Assembly: GCA_022844125.1 (NCBI GenBank)
Contig: JALHMI010000005.1
Coordinates: forward strand, 124,001-188,000
From: Pirellulales bacterium
GTDB lineage: Bacteria > Planctomycetota > Planctomycetia > Pirellulales > PALSA-1355
Length of the DNA stretch: 64,000 nucleotides
Direction: 5' to 3'
Below the pieces are notes generated by a model. It did no database searches, was not told the DNA's origin, and saw only the letters and a program-made list of their open reading frames with translations. Shown here one piece after another: positions 53,092-61,441 of this stretch. The stretch's first letter is position 1. The number at the start of each line of letters is the position of its first letter. The translations under genes and the position numbers were made by a program.

Positions 53092-53217
53092 GCTACAGCT
53101 AGCGGCCGTAAATCGCGATTTCATTGACGGGCGGTAAAGTGAACCCCAAAATAGGTACCTGGCACGAAGCGCGTACCGGAAATTCGACCTGGTGTCTTTT
53201 GTCGAGGGAGCAATCGC

Positions 53218-55098
53218 ATGCACGGTAACGGTCGGCAAATCGCCTGGACGAGCACTTGGACGATGCTCGGCCTGCTGCTACTTGCGCCAGCCGCGCGGGC
53301 CGCTGAACCGGCGGCAGTACTACCCGCGACGAGTACGTCAGCATCGCCCGCGACGAGTCCTTTGGAACTTGGTCAACGGAACGAGCGAGAAGTCGGTCCA
53401 GGTGAAGAGCTGAGTTTCCGCCAGAAGCAAGTCGCCGAGGAAATGCACGAGCTGGAACGACGCATGTTCCGCCTGTCCGAAACGCTGAAGTCGCTCGAGC
53501 CGGAGAATTCATCGCGGTTGATGCTCGGCCTGAAGTACGCCCGGGAGGAACTGATCCTGCACCGGATGGGCGAACTTCAGCAGCAGTTGAGTTCGTTGAC
53601 GCTGAAGGGTGCGGTCGACGAACAGCAACAGGTGCTGGGCAAGCTCCAGCGACTGGAGCAGTTGCTGCTTTCGAGCGACCTGGACTTCGAAATGAAGCTG
53701 GAGCGGTTGCGGCAGATCCGCGAAACGTTGCGCAAGCTCAACGCAGTCGTACGCGAAGAGGTTCGCGAGGAGAAGCTTTCCGAGAAAGCCGCCGAAAAGG
53801 AAAAAGAGCTGCAGACTCTCGCGGAACGTCGCCAGGCCCTGGAGGCTTTGATCGAGCAGCAGACCGGGCACATCGGCAAGAATGCCCCTCTGGCCGAAGC
53901 GGCCGAGCTCAGCGCCGACGGGCAGCAGATGGCCGCTGAATTGGCAAAGGCCCAGGAAGCCACCCGAAAGGAGACCGAGGCCCTGGCCAAGGCCTCGCCC
54001 GGGCAAAATAGCAAGGCCCTGGCCAGCGCTGCCGGCAACATGCAATCGGCGGTTGCCGCCCTCGAGAAGCCCGCGCCGGGCGACGCGCGGCAGCCGATGC
54101 AAGACGCCCTGGCGGACCTGAAGCGCGAACTCGCGGCCCTGGCCAAACAGGAAGAGGCAGCTAAGGCCGCCCTCACCAAGGAGCAATTCGCGATGCTCAA
54201 GGAAGACCAGCAAGCGAATCGCCGCGCGACGGATGACGTTGCCGAAATGACGCGCCGGCTGGGCAACAGCGGCACGCCGAGCCTGGCGGAACTGATGCGG
54301 GCCGGAGGCTCGATGAGCAGCGCGGAAAGTGCGTTCGATAAATCGCAGGCCGAACAAGGCAACGCCGAACAAGACAAAGCCCTGGAGGCACTGCGCTATG
54401 CGGAGCAGTTACTGTCGGAAGAAGCGGAACGCCTGGCGCGGCAACTGCGTCGCGAGGTCAAGAAGCGGGTGTCCGATGGCCTGACGTTGATGCTGGACGA
54501 ACAGGTAGCGATCCGCAAGCGGACCCAGGAGTTGCAGCCCGGCGTGGCCGAAAAGGCCCGCCCTGCCCTGGAGTCGTTGGCGATCATCGCCAAGCGCGAA
54601 GCTCGAATCACGGATGTGGCCCAGGAGCTGATCAACGTGGTCGAAGAAACCGAGTTCGGCATCGCACTGCCGGCGGCCTTGGCGGCCGTGCGCGACGCCA
54701 CCGAAGGGGTGCGGCTATCGTTGGACGATGGCGATGCGACCGAGAACTTGGTTCAGGCGGAGCGGCAGATCGAGGCTGACCTCACCGAGATGCTCGAGAT
54801 CGTATCCGAAATGTCGGATGCGAACAGTCGCAATAGGCGCCAAGCCAACGCCGGTCAATCGCCGGACGAGATTCGCAAGGAGCAGAATCGAATCATTTCC
54901 GAGCTGCGCATGCTGCGACTTTTGCAGGACCGTGTTCATAAGAGCACCAGAGAATCCGATTCCCAGCGGGCCGGCTCGACGCTGACCCCCGCGCTTCGCA
55001 AGCGGATTCAAGACCTCGAGGGACGGCAAGCGGATATCCGCGATGCGACGGAACTCCTGGCTGAAGAGCGCGGCGAGGAAGTGCCGGTCGCGGAATGA
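53218..55098 (+). CDS. Exported coiled-coil protein of the MoxR cluster
   Basis: A 626-residue protein with RBS GGGAG and a signal peptide (MLGLLLLAPAARAAEP). Almost all the rest is heptad-patterned helix rich in Glu, Lys, Leu, Ala and Gln (FRQKQVAEEMHELERRMFRL, EKAAEKEKELQTLAERRQAL), with Gly-Asn breaks near 270-300 and 350-380. It is likely a long periplasmic rod or filament partner of the preceding membrane proteins; similar coiled-coil genes follow DUF4175 in related genomes (recalled, not checked). The 126 bases before it hold no gene; GGTACCTGGCAC in that gap resembles a REP-type word. Confidence 0.72.
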   Translation: MHGNGRQIAWTSTWTMLGLLLLAPAARAAEPAAVLPATSTSASPATSPLELGQRNEREVGPGEELSFRQKQVAEEMHELERRMFRLSETLKSLEPENSSRLMLGLKYAREELILHRMGELQQQLSSLTLKGAVDEQQQVLGKLQRLEQLLLSSDLDFEMKLERLRQIRETLRKLNAVVREEVREEKLSEKAAEKEKELQTLAERRQALEALIEQQTGHIGKNAPLAEAAELSADGQQMAAELAKAQEATRKETEALAKASPGQNSKALASAAGNMQSAVAALEKPAPGDARQPMQDALADLKRELAALAKQEEAAKAALTKEQFAMLKEDQQANRRATDDVAEMTRRLGNSGTPSLAELMRAGGSMSSAESAFDKSQAEQGNAEQDKALEALRYAEQLLSEEAERLARQLRREVKKRVSDGLTLMLDEQVAIRKRTQELQPGVAEKARPALESLAIIAKREARITDVAQELINVVEETEFGIALPAALAAVRDATEGVRLSLDDGDATENLVQAERQIEADLTEMLEIVSEMSDANSRNRRQANAGQSPDEIRKEQNRIISELRMLRLLQDRVHKSTRESDSQRAGSTLTPALRKRIQDLEGRQADIRDATELLAEERGEEVPVAE

Positions 55099-55152
55099 TC
55101 AAGCACGTTCAAAGTCGTTTAAGGCCGAGCTGAAGAAAAAAAGGAATCTGCC

Positions 55153-55740
55153 ATGAGAAGACTTCCGATGGGGCTGGGGCTCGCCGTGGCGGCGCTGGCG
55201 GCCACGAGCAGCCTGGCCAGGGCGCAGGACGAGGAATTCTATCTCGACCCGCTGGGCGAGGTGGTCGTTGACATGCAGGTGGCGGGCGGCCGACTCTCCA
55301 AGTTCCTCACCGACAAGCCGACCCAGAAAAAGCAGGCGGATGCCCTGGCAAAACTCGATGCGCTGATCGTCGAGCTTGAACGCCGTCGGCGGCAGAGCGG
55401 CGGCACCGGTGGCGCAAATCCCACGGAGCCGCTCGATGACGAACGCATTGTATCGGGGCCCGGCGGGTCTGGTCCGCTGCACGCGGAACGTCGCCATGGC
55501 GCCGCCTGGGGCGACCTGCCGCCGCACAAGCGCCAGGAAATCCTCCAGTCCATGACCGAAGGCTTTCCAGCTCACTATCGCCCAATCCTGGAGCGCTACT
55601 ATCGGCGGCTGGCCGATGAGTCGCCCGCGGGCACCGCGGCCGAGGACGCAGCTTCGGAGGGCGGCGCTACGCAAACAGGACCGGCGGCGGCACCGACTCC
55701 GACGGATCGTCCCGAATCATCCACGAATTCCCGCGAGTGA
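55153..55740 (+). CDS. Small exported protein of the MoxR cluster
   Basis: A 195-residue protein with AAGGAA upstream and a signal peptide (LAVAALAATSSLARAQDEEF). A helical core (LGEVVVDMQVAGGRLSKFLT, ADALAKLDALIVELERRRRQ) is followed by a Gly/Pro linker and the short helix GDLPPHKRQEILQSMTEGFP, then HYRPILERYYRRLAD. The C-terminus is low-complexity Ala/Thr/Pro. The PPHKRQEILQ ... RPILERYYRRL pair is a planctomycete-typical motif of unknown role. Its stop overlaps the start of the next gene by four bases (ATGA). Confidence 0.72.
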   Translation: MRRLPMGLGLAVAALAATSSLARAQDEEFYLDPLGEVVVDMQVAGGRLSKFLTDKPTQKKQADALAKLDALIVELERRRRQSGGTGGANPTEPLDDERIVSGPGGSGPLHAERRHGAAWGDLPPHKRQEILQSMTEGFPAHYRPILERYYRRLADESPAGTAAEDAASEGGATQTGPAAAPTPTDRPESSTNSRE

Positions 55741-57404
55741 TGCGATCGATGCGACGCAATCTGGCGACTCTGATGCTGCTGGCGTGGACGCCGGTGCTGT
55801 GCACGGCGGCGGAACAAAGCCCATCGGCCAAGCCGATTCGGGTGACGATCACCACGGCCGATGGCGTTCTGGTTTCGGGCGCAATTGCGGACGTGGGCGA
55901 CGGGAAGTTAACCCTCGACACCGAACCCGCACAATCGTTTGTTCTGGCCGATCTGGAACGAATCGACTTGGGCACAAGCGCCGCACTCGCAGTGGCTGCC
56001 GACAGCGGGAATGTTTTGTGGATCGGCCAGGACAATCAGGACCTGGTCCAGATTGGCGGCGCTCCGGGTGGCAATGGAATTCAAGACATTCATCTGCGAC
56101 TGACCAACCTTGCTAGCAAGGCGATCAAGCAGATCACGGTGGTGTGCCGGCTCCCCAAACTGCTTCGCGTGTGGCGGTTGGATACTTCAGCCTCACCGCA
56201 CTGGCGACTGGCGATTGCACGGTCTGATCTGGCGACAGACGCGGACATTTATCTCGAACCGCCCGCGGGCGACAGCCTCGACATGAAGTATGAAGTCACG
56301 GTCACCTACGCCGACGACACGAACGTCAAGTCGAGCGTGCAGGCACTGTCGCACACCAGTGACACTCTGAAAGTTGATCGCGGCAGGCCACCAGGCGAGC
56401 CATCTTCCGAGCCGGGGCAAGCCGCGCCGGACACGGTGGAGGTTGTGTTGGCCGGTCAGGAGCGCCTGCGTGGAAAGATCGTCTCCGTCTCGCCAGAAAT
56501 GCTGGTGCTGCAGACGACCTGGGGCGCGGAGGAGTCGATTCCCCTGCTCTACGTTCGGGGCGTCTGGTTCGGTAAGCCGGCACCGGGCGGGACGAAAGCC
56601 GAGTTCGATGAGCGTCTGGCTGACCCTGGCAGTCAGGATGTCGTGTTCGTAACCACTCCAGAGAAGTCCGCTACCGAAGTGGCCGGCGAGGTTCGGAGCC
56701 TGAACGACGAGAAGCTCATGCTGCGTTACGAAGGCGAAGACCGAGCGCTCAACCAGGAACGCTTGCTCGGCGTTGCATTTAAAGCCCGCTCCAAGATTCC
56801 GCCGCTGGAAGGCCTCCACCAAGTGTTCGTCCTCGGAGACGGACAACTGATCGCCGGGAACTGGATCGGATGGAACGAGAATGCCTTGCAGATTCAAACT
56901 CGCTGGCTGGCGACGCTCAGGCTACCGGCCGAGTCCGCGCAGCAAGTTCGTATTCGCAACGGGAAGATCGCCTACCTGCCCGATCTGGAACCCGTCGAGT
57001 TCGAAGAGGTGGGTTACTTTGGACGCGTGCACTCCTGGCGAGCCGATCAGGGATTCGATGGCGCTCCACCCCTGATGAATGGCAAACAACCGGGGCGCAG
57101 CCTGGCGATGCATTCGCGAAGCGTATTGACTTATGCGCTGAATGGCGAGTTCGCGAAGTTTACGAGCACCATCGGCTTCGACGACAGCGGGCAGCGGCGA
57201 GGCCGCGTTGCCTGCCGGATTCTCGCTGATGGAAAGGAACTGTTCGCCAGCGCGGACCTGCGGGCCAGCGACGATCCCGTGCCGGTCGAGATCCGCCTGG
57301 AGGGCGTGCAACAGTTGCGGCTCGAAGTTGATTTCGGAGAGAACGCGGATATCGGCGATCGAGTGCTGTGGGCCGAGCCGCGGCTGTTTAGAAGTGGCAA
57401 TTGA
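55737..57404 (+). CDS. Exported protein with NPCBM-like C-terminal domain
   Basis: A 555-residue protein with a signal peptide (NLATLMLLAWTPVLCTAAEQ). Two similar segments with Sm/SH3-like barrel character (VTITTADGVLVSGAIADVGD, then GKLTLDT; and VEVVLAGQERLRGKIVSVSP) precede a longer strand-rich part. The last ~120 residues match an NPCBM/NEW2 carbohydrate-binding module in style (SLAMHSRSVLTYALNGEFAK, FTSTIGFDDSGQRRGRV, then QLRLEVDFGENADIGDRVLW). A role in binding surface glycans is plausible. It is translationally coupled to the gene before it. Confidence 0.75.
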   Translation: MMRSMRRNLATLMLLAWTPVLCTAAEQSPSAKPIRVTITTADGVLVSGAIADVGDGKLTLDTEPAQSFVLADLERIDLGTSAALAVAADSGNVLWIGQDNQDLVQIGGAPGGNGIQDIHLRLTNLASKAIKQITVVCRLPKLLRVWRLDTSASPHWRLAIARSDLATDADIYLEPPAGDSLDMKYEVTVTYADDTNVKSSVQALSHTSDTLKVDRGRPPGEPSSEPGQAAPDTVEVVLAGQERLRGKIVSVSPEMLVLQTTWGAEESIPLLYVRGVWFGKPAPGGTKAEFDERLADPGSQDVVFVTTPEKSATEVAGEVRSLNDEKLMLRYEGEDRALNQERLLGVAFKARSKIPPLEGLHQVFVLGDGQLIAGNWIGWNENALQIQTRWLATLRLPAESAQQVRIRNGKIAYLPDLEPVEFEEVGYFGRVHSWRADQGFDGAPPLMNGKQPGRSLAMHSRSVLTYALNGEFAKFTSTIGFDDSGQRRGRVACRILADGKELFASADLRASDDPVPVEIRLEGVQQLRLEVDFGENADIGDRVLWAEPRLFRSGN

Positions 57405-57440
57405 TGGTCCGTCTTACTGTGGCGACAGAGGGCAAGGCAC

Positions 57441-58856
57441 GTGAGCAACCGAAGCATCATCTTGGCGCTGGGGCTGTTCGTGCTCTTGGCGTCTCCGCTG
57501 GTGGCCGAACCGCCGGCCGGTGAGTTTGAAGTTCACGAGCTGTCGTTATGGATCACCGACGACGGAGCGCCCGTGTCGAATGCCAAGGACCGCTTCTCTT
57601 CGCCATTCCCGTCGACGGTGACATCTTCTCGACCGACGCGTGCTAAGGCACCTGCCGCGCCGCTTGGGCCGCTGGGGCTGATCACGTTTCACGGCCGACC
57701 TGCTGCCAGCCTGGACATCGAACTGCGCATCAAGAACGGCAGCTTTATGGCACATTGGCCGTCTGGCGAAGTCGCCGGCAATCGGCTGCTGTGGTCGCGC
57801 GCTTCTGGTACCGCTCTGCTCGAGCAACCGGAGGGCGACTCTTCGCTGTTGGGGATCGACGCCGAACACTGGATTCGCAAAGCGCGCACGGGAGACGGGT
57901 TGTTTGTGCGGAGCGGCGCCCGCAGCGAGCGATTTTTGGCTTACGACGCTGAACGGCAGCAAGTCTCGCCGCTGCGACTCCACGGCGGGCCGGACAAGTT
58001 CACGGTTTCGAATCAGTCGGATTCCACCTTGTTCGACCTGTTCCTGGTTCAACGAACGCCCGCCGGCGTGCGTGTTGCCTGGCTGGACGAGTTACCCAAG
58101 GAGGGAACGGCGGCAGCGCCAGCGCCAGCGATCGCCGCCGAGAAACCCGGCCAGCAACAGCCCGTCGATGAAAAGGCGCCGCCTGAAGCTGCGCCGCCGA
58201 CCGAGAAACCCAAGGGGGGCTTGTTCGGCCTGGCGATTCCCAAGTCGGCCAGGCCAAATGCCGCCGTCGGCGGGCCAGCCCCGACCGGCGGCGTCGAGAT
58301 GGTGCTCTCCGCTCCGTTGCCGACGGGTTCGGCCGAAGCCCAGGAGCGAACAGCCGGAGAACTTGCCAGGCGACTAGGCCAGCTTGGCTTGACAGCTCAC
58401 GAGATCGACTTGTTCGTCAGTCACTACGCTGCGACTCTGTTTGATGACGAGAGCCTCGTTGTCGGCTGCCGCCAAGACCCGGCCGCGCTCGATGCCGATC
58501 TGACGCTGTCGGTGTTTCCCGTGCCTACGAAGGTCGTGCGGGTGCCGCTGCTGCTGGCTCGCAATGTCGATCCACGGTTGCCCGATCAGATCAATCGCCT
58601 GGTCGCGCAATTGGGAGACGGCAGTTTTGCTAAACGTGAAGAGGCGGAAAAACAATTGAGGCAGTTCGGAGTTCGCGCCTTTCCACATCTCCAACAGGCG
58701 ATTCAAGACGCGGACCTGGAGGTCGTTGTTCGGGCCGAGCGGATCCTGCTAAACCAGGGCCAGAAAGCCGCTGGCAGGCTGGGCACGAGTGAAGTACGCA
58801 AGACGGCGGCTCCCCTGCCGGCCAAAGCTGCCGAGGTTGCGCCTCCGAAGTCGTGA
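57441..58856 (+). CDS. Exported protein with C-terminal HEAT-like segment
   Basis: A 471-residue protein read from a GTG with AGGGCAAGG upstream, and a signal peptide (ILALGLFVLLASPLVAEPP). The front half is strand-rich without clear homology (HGRPAASLDIELRIKNGSFM, SVSPLRLHGGPDKF-like stretches). A Pro/Ala/Glu linker (~215-265) leads to a helical segment that ends in a HEAT-repeat-like unit (LPDQINRLVAQLGDGSFAKR, EEAEKQLRQFGVRAFPHLQQ). That unit often follows LDSxDFxxRExA in planctomycete proteins. It is probably the last gene of the cluster; the next gene on this strand is only a pseudogene. Confidence 0.72.
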   Translation: MSNRSIILALGLFVLLASPLVAEPPAGEFEVHELSLWITDDGAPVSNAKDRFSSPFPSTVTSSRPTRAKAPAAPLGPLGLITFHGRPAASLDIELRIKNGSFMAHWPSGEVAGNRLLWSRASGTALLEQPEGDSSLLGIDAEHWIRKARTGDGLFVRSGARSERFLAYDAERQQVSPLRLHGGPDKFTVSNQSDSTLFDLFLVQRTPAGVRVAWLDELPKEGTAAAPAPAIAAEKPGQQQPVDEKAPPEAAPPTEKPKGGLFGLAIPKSARPNAAVGGPAPTGGVEMVLSAPLPTGSAEAQERTAGELARRLGQLGLTAHEIDLFVSHYAATLFDDESLVVGCRQDPAALDADLTLSVFPVPTKVVRVPLLLARNVDPRLPDQINRLVAQLGDGSFAKREEAEKQLRQFGVRAFPHLQQAIQDADLEVVVRAERILLNQGQKAAGRLGTSEVRKTAAPLPAKAAEVAPPKS

Positions 58857-59063
58857 CCCAGGCAGAGTTCGAGGTGCCATGCGTGTTTGCGCGTCCGTGA
58901 TATGACCGTCCGGCGAGAGCTAAGGAACGGCCACTACTACCGGCGTTCGTTCGCTCCAAGTCCAGCGGCAGAGCGGTTCTACTGGGCATCATGTTCCGTG
59001 CAAGCGGGGCCCCGGGCTTGACGGTACCCGCGCACCTGCTGCTCGCACTCGGCTGCTCCGAGC

Positions 59064-59370
59064 AAGCTTCCCGACGTGGACGAGCAAGGACGCGCTCACC
59101 AGGTTGCTGGAGTGGGACCGTCGCCGATCATCGTGCCTTTCGCCCGTGATCAGGAAACGTACATAATACGTGCCCGCGATCAGGGCGCCGATGAGTTTAT
59201 CACCAGGCTATTTGGAATCCGGAGAGTTCCTCGCTCGCATGAGGACGGCGCTGCGCTGCGTGCAACGATCAGGCCACGAGACGACGACGTTCACGATCGG
59301 CGAGTTGCGCATCGATCTGGCCGCTCGAATATAAGCGGCTGGCCACGCTCATACGCGCAAATGCGATAAG
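59064..59370 (+). pseudogene. Decayed KdpE-type response regulator
   Basis: Fragments of one OmpR-type regulator appear in order but in different frames. KLPDVD and SPIIVPFARDQE then ARDQGADEFITRLFGI (receiver-domain end) share one frame. After a shift come EFLARMRTALRCVQRSGHET and FTIGELRIDLAARI (start of the DNA-binding domain). In a third frame, EYKRLATLIRANA follows. KdpE-like proteins read LPDxDG ... TPIIVLSAR ... GADDYxTKPF ... ExLARMRVALR ... EYxLLxxL, so the match is strong. At least two frameshifts and internal loss rule out function. No intact kinase partner is nearby. Confidence 0.7.
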
Positions 59371-59374
59371 GCCA

Positions 59375-59704
59375 TCAACTGCCGCGGCCTTTTCCACCAC
59401 CTTTGCCACCGCCCTTTCCGCCACCACCGGAGCCGCTTCCAGATCCGCTCGAGCCGGAACCTGAACCCGAGCCACTCGAGCCGGAACCTGATCCGGCGCT
59501 GCTGCTGCCCGAGCCACCGCTGCCGGTCGCTCCGCCAATCATGTTGGCCGAGTCTTGCAGCGACTTGGTAACCGCATTGCCGACGCTATTGACCGCGCCG
59601 ATACAAACCAGCAGGATCATCGCGATGACAACCGCGTACTCGACCGCCGTCGGTCCGTCTTCGCGAGTCAGGAGTTCGCCAATGAACTGACGCATCCGCC
59701 GCAT
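59375..59704 (-). CDS. Flp/Fap-type pilin with Gly/Ser-rich tail
   Basis: A 109-residue protein. The start is the ATG at 59704, with GGGAGA nearby upstream. The N-terminus is a class IVb (Flp) prepilin: REDGPTAVEYAVVIAMILLV with the G/E5-type context for prepilin peptidase TadV. A hydrophobic helix follows, then NAVTKSLQDSANMIGG. The last ~50 residues are almost only Gly and Ser with a GGGKGGGKGGG end. Typical Flp pilins are ~55-70 residues and stop soon after the helix. No tad genes occur in the window. Confidence 0.83.
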   Translation of the reverse strand: MRRMRQFIGELLTREDGPTAVEYAVVIAMILLVCIGAVNSVGNAVTKSLQDSANMIGGATGSGGSGSSSAGSGSGSSGSGSGSGSSGSGSGSGGGGKGGGKGGGKGRGS

Positions 59705-59892
59705 TTCACTTGTCTCCCGGTCAGTGGAATTCAGCGCAATTTGTGGGCGCACTCGAAGCCTAGTGCGCTAAGTTTTCGCATGCACGCCCCTTCCGGGCGC
59801 GTGAGCGAAAGTCGACCAGCCGCGCAATCGCTACAATCGCGCGCCGCCAGAAGTGGACCAGAGTGGCTTCGATGTCGCGCACGTCGGCGGAC

Positions 59893-61299
59893 TTAGAAAG
59901 TCTTGAGATACTCGAGCACGGCCTGCCGCTCGTCTTCCGAGAGTTCGTTGGGAAAGTTGTGTCCCGCGGCGCTCTTGCCGGCGATTGCCGTGTTGAAGTA
60001 GCTCCGCTTCTGCTCGAGGTCTTTCACTTCGCTCGGCATAGCCGCGAACTCCTGAACTTCGAGCCCCATCCGCTCGTGGTCGTAACCGTTCTCCGATCGC
60101 AACCAGGCAGCCGGCCGAGCGTCCGGATGCAGTACGTGCCACAACGTGGGGACCGAACCGTTGTGAAAGTATGGCGCGCTGGCCCACACTCCGTCCAAGG
60201 GCGGCGCGACATAGCCTTCCGGCTCCTCGGTCACTTCCAGCTTGCCATACTCGCCGAACCAACTGTCGCGATAAAACCGCCGATGTTCGGCCGGCATCCC
60301 GTCGAGCCGCGTTCGATCCGTGCCAATCTCGTCGATCGCGATTGTTCGTTCGGGATAGCTCTCGGCAATGCCGGGCGTGCCGTGGCAATCGGCGCAGACG
60401 CGCTCGTACGCCACACGTCCCACGTCGGCCAGCGCCGTTTCGATCTTGCCAGGATACTTGGGGGCTTCGAGCGATTCGATCCAGGCCAGGATCTCGCGGA
60501 ACGCATCTTCGCGCTCCTTGAACGACTCGGCCGTGTTGCCGGGCACCAGCGCGAACTGCATGATCACGCGGTGCGTCTTGGGCACGAACCCGTCGATATA
60601 TAGATTCTTCTTGTGCTTCACATTCCAGAACGGCGGCGCATCGAGATCGTGGTTCTTGAACCGGGGAAACTTCGGCTGCTTGACCAGGTTCAAGTCCTTG
60701 TCGCGCATCGCCGTGAGCACGACGCTAAAGACCTGCGCGTTCGTGGTGCCGTTGGAGAGCCCTAGCGGTACGAAGCCGCTCATGCCGCCGGCGCGCTGGC
60801 CTTCGAGCGCCTGCCTGGCCTTGGCCACGTCGGTGGTGAGCGTCTGAAATGCAAAGTGCGAGTTGCCGACGCCTGGAATCGGCTGGCCTTCGACTTTGCC
60901 CTGATGGCAGGCCAGGCAATTCATGACCCAGCCGCCTTGGCCGTCATCGACGACGCTCAACGGCGCCGCCTGCGGATCATCGGGATCGGCCACCAGTCCG
61001 TAGCGCGAGAACGCCATCTTCCGGCGTTCTTCGGGCGAGGCTTTCGCGGCTTGCTCCTTCAGCGCGGCCGGCCAGAACTCCCACAGTCGATCGAACAGCT
61101 CCACTTTGAACTCGGCGGGAGCGTAGGCATCGCTCCGCAAGCGCTGCCAGCCGCGCTCGGCCGGTGTCAGGGTCGCGGGCTTTGCTGCTGGAGCCTCCAG
61201 CGTTGCCGCCGGCGCACCTTCGGCCGCGCGCGATACCATCGGAAGAGCGAACAGGCAGCCATAACCAAGAACCACGGAAGCAACGAAACGACTCGACAT
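59893..61299 (-). CDS. Di-heme c-type cytochrome, RoxA/peroxidase-like
   Basis: A 468-residue exported protein (signal VVLGYGCLFALPMVSRAAE). Two heme c sites are present: CLACH (C128-H132) and CADCH (C302-H306). Conserved context includes WVMNCLACHQGKVEGQPIPG, FPRFKNHDLDAPPFWNVKHK and APPLDGVWASAPYFHNGSVP, then TLWHVL. That last motif is shared with di-heme cytochrome c peroxidases and rubber oxygenase RoxA-type proteins. The reaction cannot be assigned; a distal-heme histidine or methionine was not pinned. It lies alone on the minus strand between the pilin gene and the CocE-type hydrolase. Confidence 0.85.
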   Translation of the reverse strand: MSSRFVASVVLGYGCLFALPMVSRAAEGAPAATLEAPAAKPATLTPAERGWQRLRSDAYAPAEFKVELFDRLWEFWPAALKEQAAKASPEERRKMAFSRYGLVADPDDPQAAPLSVVDDGQGGWVMNCLACHQGKVEGQPIPGVGNSHFAFQTLTTDVAKARQALEGQRAGGMSGFVPLGLSNGTTNAQVFSVVLTAMRDKDLNLVKQPKFPRFKNHDLDAPPFWNVKHKKNLYIDGFVPKTHRVIMQFALVPGNTAESFKEREDAFREILAWIESLEAPKYPGKIETALADVGRVAYERVCADCHGTPGIAESYPERTIAIDEIGTDRTRLDGMPAEHRRFYRDSWFGEYGKLEVTEEPEGYVAPPLDGVWASAPYFHNGSVPTLWHVLHPDARPAAWLRSENGYDHERMGLEVQEFAAMPSEVKDLEQKRSYFNTAIAGKSAAGHNFPNELSEDERQAVLEYLKTF

Positions 61300-61441
61300 G
61301 CGTTTCCCCCCATGTACTGAGCGACGATCACCTGGACCGGTGCAGAAATCGTTCGCTCTACGCTGATCAGACTCGGCTCATTGTAGTCAAGCCGATCACG
61401 AACACCACATCATTCCCAGGATGCGATCGGCAGGCGTGCCG

